Positions 8,408 through 17,021 of a stretch of 56,293 nt of DNA are shown piece after piece. This stretch comes from Siphonobacter sp. BAB-5405 (GTDB lineage Bacteria > Bacteroidota > Bacteroidia > Cytophagales > Spirosomataceae). Within the stretch, counting starts at the first letter, position 1. Each line of letters begins with the position of its first letter. The DNA lies in assembly GCF_002872335.1 (NCBI RefSeq), contig NZ_NJAG01000017.1:1-56293 (forward strand), given 5' to 3'. The notes under the pieces were generated by a model that worked only from the letters and a program-made list of their open reading frames with translations, ran no database searches and was not told where the DNA came from. The translations under genes were made by a program, and so were the position numbers.

Positions 8408-9478
8408 TCAACGACAGCCCTGGCCTTTCACGGTAATCAGACTATCGGTCAGGGTATAACTAGCTTCTACGGTACGGCAGATTAAATTCATTTTTTCTGA
8501 AAGCGGCTCATCCCCAAGCAAAGCCGTCAGTTGGCAGTTACCCAGTGTTTCTTTATCGTAGCGAATGGTAACGCCGTAGGCCTTTTCCAAGGTGGCAAAC
8601 ACCTCCGATAAGGGCGTTCGCTTGAAATCAAAATTCAGTTTCTGAATGGGCAAGGGTAAATACTCGGGCGTTTGAACATTCGTAAACTTTAGTTGATCGG
8701 ATTGATACGTCAATTGCTGATTGGGTGTCAGTATTAGGCCGGTTAGCTCCGTACTCGCCTGGGCGGCTTCCTTATCCCGATCCGGGAACAAGGCTACGCG
8801 GCCTGTTTTTACAATCACCGTCACATTGCGGTTTCGAGCAATGATGTTGAAACTCGTCCCAAGTACCTTGGCTACCAGTCCCTGTGCATATACAAAAAAG
8901 GGTTGCTTCGGGTTTTTAGCGACTTCAAAGAAAGCCTCCCCTTCCAGTATAACTTCCCGGCGGGCCGGATCAAACGATTTAGGTACCCGAATCCGGCTCT
9001 GGGATTGTAGAAGTACGGTACTGCCATCGTCGAGCGAAAGTAATAAGGGCCTTGATCCGGTATTTTCCTTTTCCCAGAAAGGAACCTCCTCGAACCGTTG
9101 ACTGACCAGCGATACCGTTTCTTCTCGTCCAGATTGATAAAACAGCCAGCCTGCCACCCCTAAACTCAGCACCAGTACCGCCGCTACCCTGGAGACTATA
9201 CGCGGCCAGTTGATCAAGCGACGCGGCGTACGCTGCCGAGCGGTTTCGACTAATCGATTCATTTCTTCGTCCACCTCTTCTTCCGCCACGTCTTCATACG
9301 CTTCGTGCAACGAAAGAATCCAGTTACGGGCTTGCGTCATGGCCGCCTGCTGCTGGGGGTGCGTGGCATAATACGTTTCCCAGAAGGCTTGCTCTTCCGG
9401 CTGGGCCTTCTTCAGTATCCACTGCTGAAAGGAATAATCCTGGGCAAACGCGTTTGCTCCGTATGAAGAATAATCCAT
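8408..9478 (-). CDS. FecR family anti-sigma/signal transducer
   Basis: FecR proteins span the inner membrane, bind an ECF sigma factor in the cytoplasm and receive the ligand signal from the STN domain of a TonB receptor. This 356-residue protein has an N-terminal cytoplasmic part, one membrane segment at about 93-112 (VAAVLVLSLGVAGWLFY), a FecR domain at about 120-230 (LLLSLDDGSTVLLQSQSRI, VILEGEAFFEVAKN) and a C-terminal DUF4974 domain at about 285-353. It lies between its sigma factor (168 bases upstream) and susC. A small inverted repeat, TACTGT-5-ACAGTA, at 9490-9506 sits just in front of its start. Confidence 0.93.
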   Translation of the reverse strand: MDYSSYGANAFAQDYSFQQWILKKAQPEEQAFWETYYATHPQQQAAMTQARNWILSLHEAYEDVAEEEVDEEMNRLVETARQRTPRRLINWPRIVSRVAAVLVLSLGVAGWLFYQSGREETVSLVSQRFEEVPFWEKENTGSRPLLLSLDDGSTVLLQSQSRIRVPKSFDPARREVILEGEAFFEVAKNPKQPFFVYAQGLVAKVLGTSFNIIARNRNVTVIVKTGRVALFPDRDKEAAQASTELTGLILTPNQQLTYQSDQLKFTNVQTPEYLPLPIQKLNFDFKRTPLSEVFATLEKAYGVTIRYDKETLGNCQLTALLGDEPLSEKMNLICRTVEASYTLTDSLITVKGQGCR

Positions 9479-9646
9479 AGTTGAGGCGTTACTGTATGAA
9501 ACAGTACCTTCTCTCCTAGTTCTACTGATGTTTTTGTAAAAATTTTATAAAAAATAGTGAAATGCCCGCAAAGTCTTCACGGACGCTCCATTAGTCCTCG
9601 GTAAAAACCCGGTCTGTTAGGAAGAAGAGCTACTAGTTGGCAGCTG

Positions 9647-10261
9647 TCAATCCGCTGACAAAAGCTGGTACAGGGCCAGAAAGAAGAGATTAGACTCGGG
9701 TATCCAGGAAGTCTTTAATTGTTTGAGAGCCGAATGCAGCAGATTATAAACCGACTGCGGATTGATTTTCATGACCTCCGTAATTTCCTCCGCACTCAAG
9801 CCTTCGTAAAAGCGTAGGAAAATAATTTCCTGCTGACGGGGCGATAATTGAGCCAATGCTGCTTTAAGCCGATCCTGATTTTCCTGGGAAACCTCCCACT
9901 GAATCGTCTGACTTTCGGGCGTCAGCCAGTCGGATACATCCTGGCTTTCCACAGATTCAGCCTCCAGGAGCCATTTATCCTGCCGAAGTTTTCGCAGTAA
10001 ATTATTACGAAGGGCTTTCAGTAAGTAAATGGTCACGAAGGGTGATTCGCGGAGGCCTTCCCGTCGGCTCCATAATTCCAAGAATAAATCCTGAATCCCA
10101 TCTTTGATGAATTCCCGGTCTTTTGTAAACTGAAGACCATAGTTAAAAAGTAGCCTGAAGTGCGAACGTGCCAACACCCCTAATGCCTCGGCATCCCCGG
10201 TTTTAAAGCGTAGCCAAAGCTCGTTCTGCTCCTGTTCAGATAATTCCACTTTCTTTTTCAT
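9647..10261 (-). CDS. RNA polymerase ECF sigma factor (FecI-like)
   Basis: A 204-residue sigma-70 family protein with only regions 2 and 4, as in ECF factors. Region 2 is at about 28-95 (DREFIKDGIQDLFLELW) and region 4 at about 140-190 (LSPRQQEIIFLRFYEG, then a helix-turn-helix SAEEITEVMKINPQSVYN). It is followed by fecR and susCD, the standard order for surface-signalling uptake loci in Bacteroidota, so it probably drives susCD when the receptor is occupied. Starts with ATG. A terminator at 10372-10407 separates it from trpF, so it forms its own unit. Confidence 0.92.
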   Translation of the reverse strand: MKKKVELSEQEQNELWLRFKTGDAEALGVLARSHFRLLFNYGLQFTKDREFIKDGIQDLFLELWSRREGLRESPFVTIYLLKALRNNLLRKLRQDKWLLEAESVESQDVSDWLTPESQTIQWEVSQENQDRLKAALAQLSPRQQEIIFLRFYEGLSAEEITEVMKINPQSVYNLLHSALKQLKTSWIPESNLFFLALYQLLSAD

Positions 10262-10371
10262 GGGTAGAGCCGGGTAGTAATAGCCGATGGGTAGCTAATG
10301 CAGTTGCTAAAAAGACATTAAATATAACTATTTCACCTACGAATTGTACGAAACATTTTGACTTTTCACAA

Positions 10372-10407
10372 AAAACCGCCTTCCCGAATATACGAAAAGG
10401 CGGTTTT
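10372..10407 (-). terminator. Intrinsic terminator after trpF
   Basis: An 11-bp stem (10372-10382 with 10397-10407) with a 14-base loop. On the minus strand it ends in a run of six U. It lies 20 bases beyond the trpF stop and ends the trpC-trpF unit before the sigma factor gene. Confidence 0.85.
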
Positions 10408-10427
10408 CTAGTAATGACTAATCACGC

Positions 10428-11075
10428 TTATGCTTCAATCGCTTCCACTTTCAGTCGTTCGATGAATGCCCGAAGTGCTTCGATATTTTTAATACCGGGC
10501 TGCGTCTCGAATTTGCTATTGACATCAACGGCGTGAATCCGGAGGTTACTACGTTCTTTCAGTTCCAGAATCGTTTCGGCATCTTCCAGGCCAATACCGC
10601 CCGACAGGAAAAAAGGCTTTTCGTTATCGTATCGCTCCAGCAAACGCCAATCGAAGGAAAGACCTGTGCCTCCATACTCGGCCGCTTTGGTATCGAATAA
10701 AAAGTAATCGCAAACGGGTTTATAATTGTTCAGTTGTGTAAAATTGAATGTCTCATCTACCCGAAAAGCTTTAATAATGTTAATCCCTTTAAATTGAAGG
10801 CTCCGGCAAAAATCCGGCGTTTCCTCTCCGTGTAACTGCACAAAATCCAATCCGTATTTTTTCACCGTACGCAGAATCTGATCGATACTGGCGTTGACAA
10901 ATACACCCACTTTTCGACTGGACTTCGGCAGATCTTTGACCACCTCGGCGTCAAGCGTCTCCCCCATAAACCGGGGCGACTTTTCGTAAAAAATGAACCC
11001 TACGTAATCCGGTTGTAACTCGAGTACGTCCCGAAGGTTTTCCTCCTCTTTCATTCCGCATACTTTAATTCGCAT
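10428..11075 (-). CDS. trpF: Phosphoribosylanthranilate isomerase
   Basis: TrpF performs the Amadori rearrangement of phosphoribosylanthranilate to CdRP, the step before TrpC. The 215 residues fit the single-domain enzyme. The catalytic Cys is in the N-terminal KVCGM motif (Cys6) and the catalytic Asp region is probably LFDTKAAEYGGTG near residue 125. The phosphate-binding motifs are FLSGGIG and VDVNSKFE. It starts 49 bases after the trpC stop and is closed by its own terminator, so trpCF and trpBA are separate transcription units here. Confidence 0.96.
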   Translation of the reverse strand: MRIKVCGMKEEENLRDVLELQPDYVGFIFYEKSPRFMGETLDAEVVKDLPKSSRKVGVFVNASIDQILRTVKKYGLDFVQLHGEETPDFCRSLQFKGINIIKAFRVDETFNFTQLNNYKPVCDYFLFDTKAAEYGGTGLSFDWRLLERYDNEKPFFLSGGIGLEDAETILELKERSNLRIHAVDVNSKFETQPGIKNIEALRAFIERLKVEAIEA

Positions 11076-11124
11076 AGGTGTCTCGGATTTATAGGTTCAA
11101 CAAAGGGGAAAAACGGTACGTACG

Positions 11125-11925
11125 CTATAAGGTTACGTATTGCAAGCCTCCCACCAAGTCGGCCAGGGCGTTTCCGGGAACGGGCGTTTTCATGAAGTTT
11201 TCTCCAATCAAAAAGCCCCGGTATCCGGCTGCGTATAACTGATGAATCGTCTCCACACTGCTCAGGCCACTTTCTGACACTTTAACAAACTCATTGGGGA
11301 TTTGTTCAACCAGTTGCAGCGAGGTATCAACTGAAACCTGGAACGTTTTCAGGTCCCGGTTATTGACGCCCACCAGGTTCAGATGCGGGTTCAGGCTGCG
11401 TTCGAGTTCTTCCTGATCGTGTACTTCCAGCAGTACTTCCAGATTCAGGGATTGAGCAAACTGTCCTAAGTGCTTGATTTCTTCGGGACTGAGGCAGGCG
11501 GCAATCAACAGAATAACGTCGGCACCCCAGGCTTTGGCTTCCAGAATCTGGTACTCATCCACGATGAAATCCTTGCGTAGGATCGGCGTTTTAGGGTTCG
11601 ATTTACGGGCCAGCTTTAAATCGTCAGCATCTCCGCCGAAAAACTCTTCGTCCGTCAATACCGATAATCCCGCGGCTCCGGCCTGAGCGTAGGCCAGGGT
11701 CACTTCTTCTACCTGTACCCGATCGTTGATCGTACCTTTCGAGGGTGATTTACGTTTAAACTCGGCGATGATTCCCGTGGAGTTTTCTTTCCGTAACTGA
11801 CCGCTCAGCGAATTTCCGGTACGGCTAAAAGCGGGAAACAACTCCAGTTCGCGGGCTGCAATGTTGGCTTTGGCCTGGGAAATTTCTTTTCGTTTGTGCA
11901 GAACGATCTTTTCAAGAATATTCAT
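11125..11925 (-). CDS. trpC: Indole-3-glycerol phosphate synthase
   Basis: TrpC closes CdRP to indole-3-glycerol phosphate, the substrate of TrpA. The 266-residue (beta/alpha)8 enzyme shows the catalytic lysine motif IAEFKRKSPSKG near residue 54, a second lysine in ILRKDFIVDEYQI, the VNNRDLKTF strand and the C-terminal phosphate site SESGLSS and FLIGENFMK. It is not fused to trpF. Its ATG lies 24 bases after the pseudouridine synthase stop, with no promoter or leader peptide visible between, so it is probably cotranscribed with that gene. Confidence 0.96.
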   Translation of the reverse strand: MNILEKIVLHKRKEISQAKANIAARELELFPAFSRTGNSLSGQLRKENSTGIIAEFKRKSPSKGTINDRVQVEEVTLAYAQAGAAGLSVLTDEEFFGGDADDLKLARKSNPKTPILRKDFIVDEYQILEAKAWGADVILLIAACLSPEEIKHLGQFAQSLNLEVLLEVHDQEELERSLNPHLNLVGVNNRDLKTFQVSVDTSLQLVEQIPNEFVKVSESGLSSVETIHQLYAAGYRGFLIGENFMKTPVPGNALADLVGGLQYVTL

Positions 11926-11949
11926 AGGGGTAGATACGGTACTGACTGG

Positions 11950-12666
11950 TTATCCGTGAAAAATAGCTTCGTTTACTTCTTCATCAAATTCCAGGAATTC
12001 TTCCCAGAACGAATTTTGGGGTACGGCCGCTTTGCAGATAATCGGTTCATTCTTGATGGGATGAATGAAGTACAGGCGGCGAGCGTGCAGGTTAATACTG
12101 GCATCGGGGTTCGGCCGGGGGTACCCGTATTTCAGGTCCCCGCGAATGGGGCAACCCATGGAAGCCAATTGTACGCGAATCTGATGCGGACGACCCGTAA
12201 CCGGATTTACCTCCAGTAAAAAGTGGTGGTTCATCTCGCCAATCAGCTTGTACGTTAGCTCGGCTTTCTGCGAACCGGGCCGTTCGTAATCATACGCCGT
12301 TACAACGTTTCGGGCTTCGTCTTTTACGAGCCAGTGCGTTAGTTTACCGCTTTTCTGCTCGGGGCGTTTGCCCACTACCGCCCAGTAGGTTTTCTGAATA
12401 TCCCGACGACGGAAGAGTTCGTTCATCCGTTCGAGTCCTTTCGAGGTACGGGCAAACACGACCAGACCACTCACCGGGCGGTCCAGACGGTGTACCGTGC
12501 CCAGAAATACGGCTCCGGGTTTATTGTATTTTACGCTGATGTAGTCTTTAACGTAATCGGAAAGAGTCTTGTCACCCGTTTGATCCCCCTGCACCAACAC
12601 GCCGGCGGCTTTGTTGACGATAATCAGGTGGTTGTCTTCGTAGACGACATTAAATGGTTTTGCCAT
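11950..12666 (-). CDS. RluA-family RNA pseudouridine synthase
   Basis: A 238-residue enzyme that isomerises uridine in rRNA or tRNA. The catalytic motif HRLDRPVSGLVVFA holds the essential Asp near residue 75, and HQIRVQL is the usual C-terminal motif. The S4 domain found in RluD is absent; the length suggests the RluA/RluC-like or TruC-like branch, so the target base cannot be named. The ATG at 12666 is preferred over an upstream TTG at 12690, because a TAACTTTG promoter box lies at 12688-12695. It leads the trpC-trpF unit. Confidence 0.9.
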   Translation of the reverse strand: MAKPFNVVYEDNHLIIVNKAAGVLVQGDQTGDKTLSDYVKDYISVKYNKPGAVFLGTVHRLDRPVSGLVVFARTSKGLERMNELFRRRDIQKTYWAVVGKRPEQKSGKLTHWLVKDEARNVVTAYDYERPGSQKAELTYKLIGEMNHHFLLEVNPVTGRPHQIRVQLASMGCPIRGDLKYGYPRPNPDASINLHARRLYFIHPIKNEPIICKAAVPQNSFWEEFLEFDEEVNEAIFHG

Positions 12667-12687
12667 GGAGTGTACTTGGGAAAAGAA

Positions 12688-12695
12688 CAAAGTTA
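12688..12695 (-). promoter_or_regulatory. Probable -7 element before the pseudouridine synthase
   Basis: TAACTTTG on the minus strand matches TAnnTTTG and would start RNA about 15-20 bases before the ATG at 12666. No clear -33 TTG is seen. The 148-base gap to priA is divergent and probably also carries the priA promoter, which I could not define. Confidence 0.45.
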
Positions 12696-12814
12696 CACAT
12701 TCTCAGGTAGAAATGATACGATATGCGACGAATGGCCGAAGCGGTTTTCGCGGAGTGGGAATTAAAATTCGGCAATCCGCATGCCTCCACCGGCATTCGT
12801 CTTAACTTGGTAGT

Positions 12815-15310
12815 ATGAATCAACTCGATTTTCAGGAAGAAGTCACCCAGTTCGCCGACGTCATTCTGCCGATTCCTGTCCCCCGCTTATTTACGTACCG
12901 CGTTCCCCGCGAATTTGCCGGACAAATTCAGATTGGTGCCCGCGTCATTGTTCAGTTTGGTAAAACGAAAATTGTTACCGCCCTGGTTGCCCGGGTGCAC
13001 ACCCAGCCGCCCAAGCAGTATCAGGCTAAATATATTCTGGAAGTACTCGATGAAACGCCGCTAGTCACCCGCTGGCAGCTGGAATTATTCAGCTGGATTT
13101 CAGAGTACTACATGTGCCACATTGGCGAAGTGATGAACGTAGCTTTGCCTTCGGGCTTGAAAATTTCCAGCCAGTCGAAAGTACAATACAACCCGGACTT
13201 CGAACACCCCGATTTACTGACGCCCCGGGAAAAGGAAATTGTGGAGGAAATCAAGGCCAAGCAATCGCTGACCTACGACGAACTCGCTCGCTTTGCCGAT
13301 GTTAAAAATGTGTATCACCTCATCAAGTCACTGATTGGCAAACGGGCCATCATTGTCTTTGAAGAAGTACGCGAAAAATATACGCCCAAGGTCGTTCGCA
13401 AAATCCGACTGACGTCGTTCTATGCCGATCCGGGCAACCTAAAGGCCCTTATTGGGCAGCTCGAAAAGTCACCCAAGCAACTGGATATTCTGCTGGAATA
13501 CCTCCGCTACGTACCGGCCTTACGCGAGCCGGAAAAGAATACGGAAGGCACGCCCAAATCCACGTTTTCCCGGAACGATGAACTTTCAGATTCTTCGCTA
13601 GAAACCTTACTCAAGAAGGGCATCTTTGAAAGTTTTGATGTGGTCGTCAGTCGCTTTGCGGAGGATACCGGCACCATCGCTACCATGCCTACGCTGTCCG
13701 AGCCGCAGCAACGAGCCGTACAGGAAGTAACGCAGGCTTTTCAGGAAAAAGATACGGTGTTGCTGCACGGCGTTACGGGAGCGGGAAAAACGGAAGTATA
13801 CATTCACCTGATCGAACAGGCTCTGGAAAGTGGTTCGCAGGTGCTATATCTGCTGCCCGAAATTGCGTTGACCACGCAGATTGTCATTCGCCTGAAGAAA
13901 ATTTTTGGGGAACGGGTGGGCATTTACCACTCCAAATTTTCGGATAATGAACGCGTGGAAGTCTGGAAAGGCGTACTATCCGGGCGTTTTCAGTTTGTCA
14001 TTGGGGTTCGTTCAGCCATTTTCCTTCCCTTCGACAGCCTGGGTCTGATCATTGTGGACGAAGAACACGAAGCCAGCTACAAACAGTATGATCCCGCTCC
14101 CCGCTACCACGCCCGCGATTCGGCTCTGGTTATTGCCCGGATGCAGGGAGCTAAAGTACTACTGGGCTCGGCCACGCCTTCCATCGAAAGCTTTTACCAC
14201 GCTCAGCAGGGTCGGTACGGACTGGTACAGTTGAAGGAACGGTTTGGCAATGCGGCTTTACCCGCCATTGAACTCATTGACATCAGACAGGCCCGCAAAA
14301 ACCGGGAAATGAAAGGTGATTTTTCGGGTGAATTATTACGTCAACTGGAACAAAACCTGGAGAAAAAAGAGCAGACCATTCTGTTTCAGAACCGACGCGG
14401 CTATTCGCCTTACCTGACCTGCGACGATTGTAGCTGGATTTCTAAATGCGATAACTGCGATGTAAGCCTGACGTACCACCAACGCGACGGCGAACTTCGC
14501 TGCCATTACTGCGGCCATAAAGAACACCTGCCCCGTACCTGCCCGGCTTGCGGCAGTACGAAAATTAGAACGCAGGGCTTTGGTACCGAAAAGCTGGAAG
14601 AAGATTTACAGTTGCATTTCCCTGCCGCCCGTATTCAACGCATGGATTTGGATACGACGCGTTCGAAAACGGCTTTTCAACAAATGATCACCGATTTTGA
14701 ACAGGGTGAAACGGATATGCTGGTGGGTACGCAGATGGTTTCGAAGGGTCTGGATTTCGATAAGGTTAGTCTGGTCGCCATTTTTGACGCGGACCGGATG
14801 ATCAATTTCCCTGATTTTCGCTCTACCGAACGTTCATTTCAGCTGCTTACTCAGGTATCCGGACGAGCTGGACGACGTAAAGAACGAACCGGGCGAGTAC
14901 TCATCCAAACCAACAATACCCAGCATCCCATCCTGGCCAAGATCATTCACAACGATTACGAAGGTTTTTACGCCGAAGAAATTGAGGAACGGCAGGCTTA
15001 CGGCTATCCGCCCTTTACCCGCATTATTCGGCTGACCACTCGCCATCTCGAACAGCAAACGGCTCAGGCCGCAGCTCAGAAACTGGCAGCCTTGTTACTG
15101 CAAAAAGTAGGTACTGACCGGGTGAAAGGTCCGGAATCACCGCTGGTTGAGCGAATTCGGAATCAGTTTCTGTTCGACGTACTGCTAAAGTTCGAGCGAA
15201 ATCTGAATTTGAAAGCCATTAAGGAATTTGTAAAAGAAACGATTGAGGAGGTTATAACGACGAAGGAGTTTAAAGGGATTAGTATTGTCATAGATGTAGA
15301 CCCCGTGTAA
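12815..15310 (+). CDS. priA: Primosomal protein N' (replication restart helicase PriA)
   Basis: PriA recognises stalled forks and reloads the replicative helicase. The 831 residues contain the N-terminal 3'-DNA-binding domain (VILPIPVPRLFTYRVP), Walker A in GVTGAGKTEVY near residue 320, the DEEH box in IIVDEEHEASYKQYD, and helicase motif III LLGSATPS. The zinc region has paired cysteines from CDDCSWISKCDNCD to CPACGSTK, and the C-terminal helicase lobe has VSGRAGRR. Length is slightly above the E. coli protein because of a linker near residues 200-270. Plus strand, divergent from the pseudouridine synthase. Confidence 0.96.
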   Translation: MNQLDFQEEVTQFADVILPIPVPRLFTYRVPREFAGQIQIGARVIVQFGKTKIVTALVARVHTQPPKQYQAKYILEVLDETPLVTRWQLELFSWISEYYMCHIGEVMNVALPSGLKISSQSKVQYNPDFEHPDLLTPREKEIVEEIKAKQSLTYDELARFADVKNVYHLIKSLIGKRAIIVFEEVREKYTPKVVRKIRLTSFYADPGNLKALIGQLEKSPKQLDILLEYLRYVPALREPEKNTEGTPKSTFSRNDELSDSSLETLLKKGIFESFDVVVSRFAEDTGTIATMPTLSEPQQRAVQEVTQAFQEKDTVLLHGVTGAGKTEVYIHLIEQALESGSQVLYLLPEIALTTQIVIRLKKIFGERVGIYHSKFSDNERVEVWKGVLSGRFQFVIGVRSAIFLPFDSLGLIIVDEEHEASYKQYDPAPRYHARDSALVIARMQGAKVLLGSATPSIESFYHAQQGRYGLVQLKERFGNAALPAIELIDIRQARKNREMKGDFSGELLRQLEQNLEKKEQTILFQNRRGYSPYLTCDDCSWISKCDNCDVSLTYHQRDGELRCHYCGHKEHLPRTCPACGSTKIRTQGFGTEKLEEDLQLHFPAARIQRMDLDTTRSKTAFQQMITDFEQGETDMLVGTQMVSKGLDFDKVSLVAIFDADRMINFPDFRSTERSFQLLTQVSGRAGRRKERTGRVLIQTNNTQHPILAKIIHNDYEGFYAEEIEERQAYGYPPFTRIIRLTTRHLEQQTAQAAAQKLAALLLQKVGTDRVKGPESPLVERIRNQFLFDVLLKFERNLNLKAIKEFVKETIEEVITTKEFKGISIVIDVDPV

Positions 15311-15364
15311 GGGATGTACCTTGACAATCAGGATTATACTGAATAGTTACTTGACCGTCTACCT

Positions 15365-16540
15365 ATGTCAGCCTTACCTTTATCCCGCGTTCGTATCGAA
15401 AGCATTGATGTGGTTCGGGGCCTGATCATGATACTCATGGCCCTGGATCATACGCGTGAATATTTGCACGTTAATGCCTTTTTTTCCAACCCACTGGATT
15501 TAAATCAGCCTTCTTATTTTCTATACTTTACCCGCTGGGTTACGCATTTCTGTGCTCCCAATTTCATTCTGTTGGCTGGTCTATCCGCCTACCTTTCCGG
15601 GCAGAAGAAAACGCGGGCTCAGCAACGCTGGTTTTTATTTAGTCGCGGGCTGTGGTTAATTTTTCTGGAACTGACGGTTATTACCTTCGGACTCTGGTTC
15701 GATGTGAAGTTTTCGTTCCTCACGTTACAGGTGATTTGGGCGACGGGCATGGGGTTTATCCTCCTGAGTGCCCTTCTGAGCTTGCCGCTTTGGGCAATAG
15801 CGGGCCTGGGGATAGGCATTGTTGGGGGGCATAACGCACTCGACGGCTTAACTTTCCCCAAAGGTTCTACTGCGGAAGCCGTTCTTTTTCTGCTGCACCA
15901 ACCGGGGCCTATTCCCCTATCGTCGGAACGACTCATTCTGAATCTGTATCCATTTCTGGCCTGGGTCGGCATTATGCTTTGCGGGTATGCGTTGGGGAGC
16001 TGGTATCGAAGAGACGTTTCCGCGACAGAACGGCAAAAAAAGCTGTTATATCTGGGTTTCGGATTGGTTTTGAGCTTCATTCTACTACGTATGGTGAATA
16101 CGTATGGCGACCCCACTCCCTGGCGGCCGCAGACCTCGCCGAGTGTTACCTTGCTTTCGTTTCTTAATACGACCAAGTATCCGCCTTCGCTGCTGTACGC
16201 ACTCATGACGACAGGGCCGGCTTTATTATTACTGGCTTTTCTGGAGCGAAAACCTCGCTGGAGCTGGATGAGCATTTACGGCAAAGTGCCGCTTTTTTAT
16301 TACCTCATCCACTTTTATATTCTTCATTCGCTCGCCATTCTGGTGCATCTGTACCAGGGAATACCCTGGGCGAAGATTAACTTTCAGAATGGCACCGCAG
16401 GTATTGAACCGAATATTGGACTTTCGTTAGCAGGCGTATATCTGGTTTGGCTGGGCGTGGTTGCTTTTTTCTATCCCCTCTGTAAGCGTTACGCCGCATT
16501 TAAGCAACGGCAAACGCAAGCGATCTGGAGTTATTTGTAA
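15365..16540 (+). CDS. DUF1624 / heparan-alpha-glucosaminide N-acetyltransferase-like membrane protein
   Basis: A 391-residue inner-membrane protein with about ten hydrophobic segments. The N-terminal motif SIDVVRGLIMILMALDHTREY is characteristic of the DUF1624/HGSNAT catalytic family, with the Asp-His pair that in the human lysosomal enzyme takes part in acetyl transfer across the membrane. Conserved FTRWVTHFCAPNFILLAGLSAYL follows. The bacterial substrate is unknown; a cell-envelope sugar acetylation role is only inference. It starts 54 bases after priA on the same strand and may be cotranscribed. Confidence 0.85.
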   Translation: MSALPLSRVRIESIDVVRGLIMILMALDHTREYLHVNAFFSNPLDLNQPSYFLYFTRWVTHFCAPNFILLAGLSAYLSGQKKTRAQQRWFLFSRGLWLIFLELTVITFGLWFDVKFSFLTLQVIWATGMGFILLSALLSLPLWAIAGLGIGIVGGHNALDGLTFPKGSTAEAVLFLLHQPGPIPLSSERLILNLYPFLAWVGIMLCGYALGSWYRRDVSATERQKKLLYLGFGLVLSFILLRMVNTYGDPTPWRPQTSPSVTLLSFLNTTKYPPSLLYALMTTGPALLLLAFLERKPRWSWMSIYGKVPLFYYLIHFYILHSLAILVHLYQGIPWAKINFQNGTAGIEPNIGLSLAGVYLVWLGVVAFFYPLCKRYAAFKQRQTQAIWSYL

Positions 16541-16637
16541 CTCATAATCCCGCCTCGATTGCCTCATTCCTACTGGGGAAAAGCGTACTTTGGAACGACC
16601 TTTTTACGGATGAGGGCTCAACCAACCACGAAAAACC

Positions 16638-16889
16638 ATGAGCCGTCATTCAGCGAATACGAAAGATCCTAATGTAGAATCAGTGCCAACGGCTGAGTTG
16701 CCCGAAGGAACGCCCGAATTAACGGAAGTAGAGCGTACGGGTGAAATGCCGATTGTAGATACTGTTGCCGATGGAGAAGGCGATGCCACCCACGAAACCA
16801 AAGCATCTACGCTGGAAAAGCAAAAAGTAGATGAGATTCTGGATGAAGAGGAAGCCCGCGAACGGGAAAAACATACCAAGAAAAAATAG
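16638..16889 (+). CDS. Small acidic hypothetical protein
   Basis: An 83-residue, strongly charged and probably disordered protein, rich in Glu, Thr and Pro, with a C-terminal basic/acidic helix (KVDEILDEEEAREREKHTKKK region). It has no signal peptide, membrane segment or known domain. I do not recognise it. An ATG start, the position after the DUF1624 gene and a strong terminator behind it support a real gene; the antisense frame of similar length has low-complexity Ser-rich content and is rejected. Confidence 0.65.
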   Translation: MSRHSANTKDPNVESVPTAELPEGTPELTEVERTGEMPIVDTVADGEGDATHETKASTLEKQKVDEILDEEEAREREKHTKKK

Positions 16890-16964
16890 TTGTTTGTTGT
16901 TTGTACGAATATTTTTTACTTAAGATTTCTGTTAACTTGACTAACAACAATTGACAATCAAAAA

Positions 16965-17004
16965 CTAAAAAACCCCGACTGGTCAGACCAATCGGGGTTT
17001 TTAG
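16965..17004. terminator. Bidirectional terminator between the acidic protein gene and rpoC
   Basis: A long hairpin with ACCCCG/CGGGGT core pairs 16968-16978 with 16992-17002 and TGGT/ACCA inside, flanked by A-run on the left and T-run on the right. It can end both the plus-strand acidic protein gene and the minus-strand rpoC message, whose stop is 18 bases away. Confidence 0.88.
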
Positions 17005-17021
17005 TTTATCGATTATTCAGC

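Noticed and set aside
15619-16275. 218-codon minus-strand frame
   Set aside because: Antisense to the DUF1624 membrane protein, Arg/Ser-rich, no known domain.
16646-16879. Minus-strand frame opposite the acidic protein gene
   Set aside because: Its Ser/Val-rich content mirrors the acidic protein codons, and it would read into the rpoC-side terminator.
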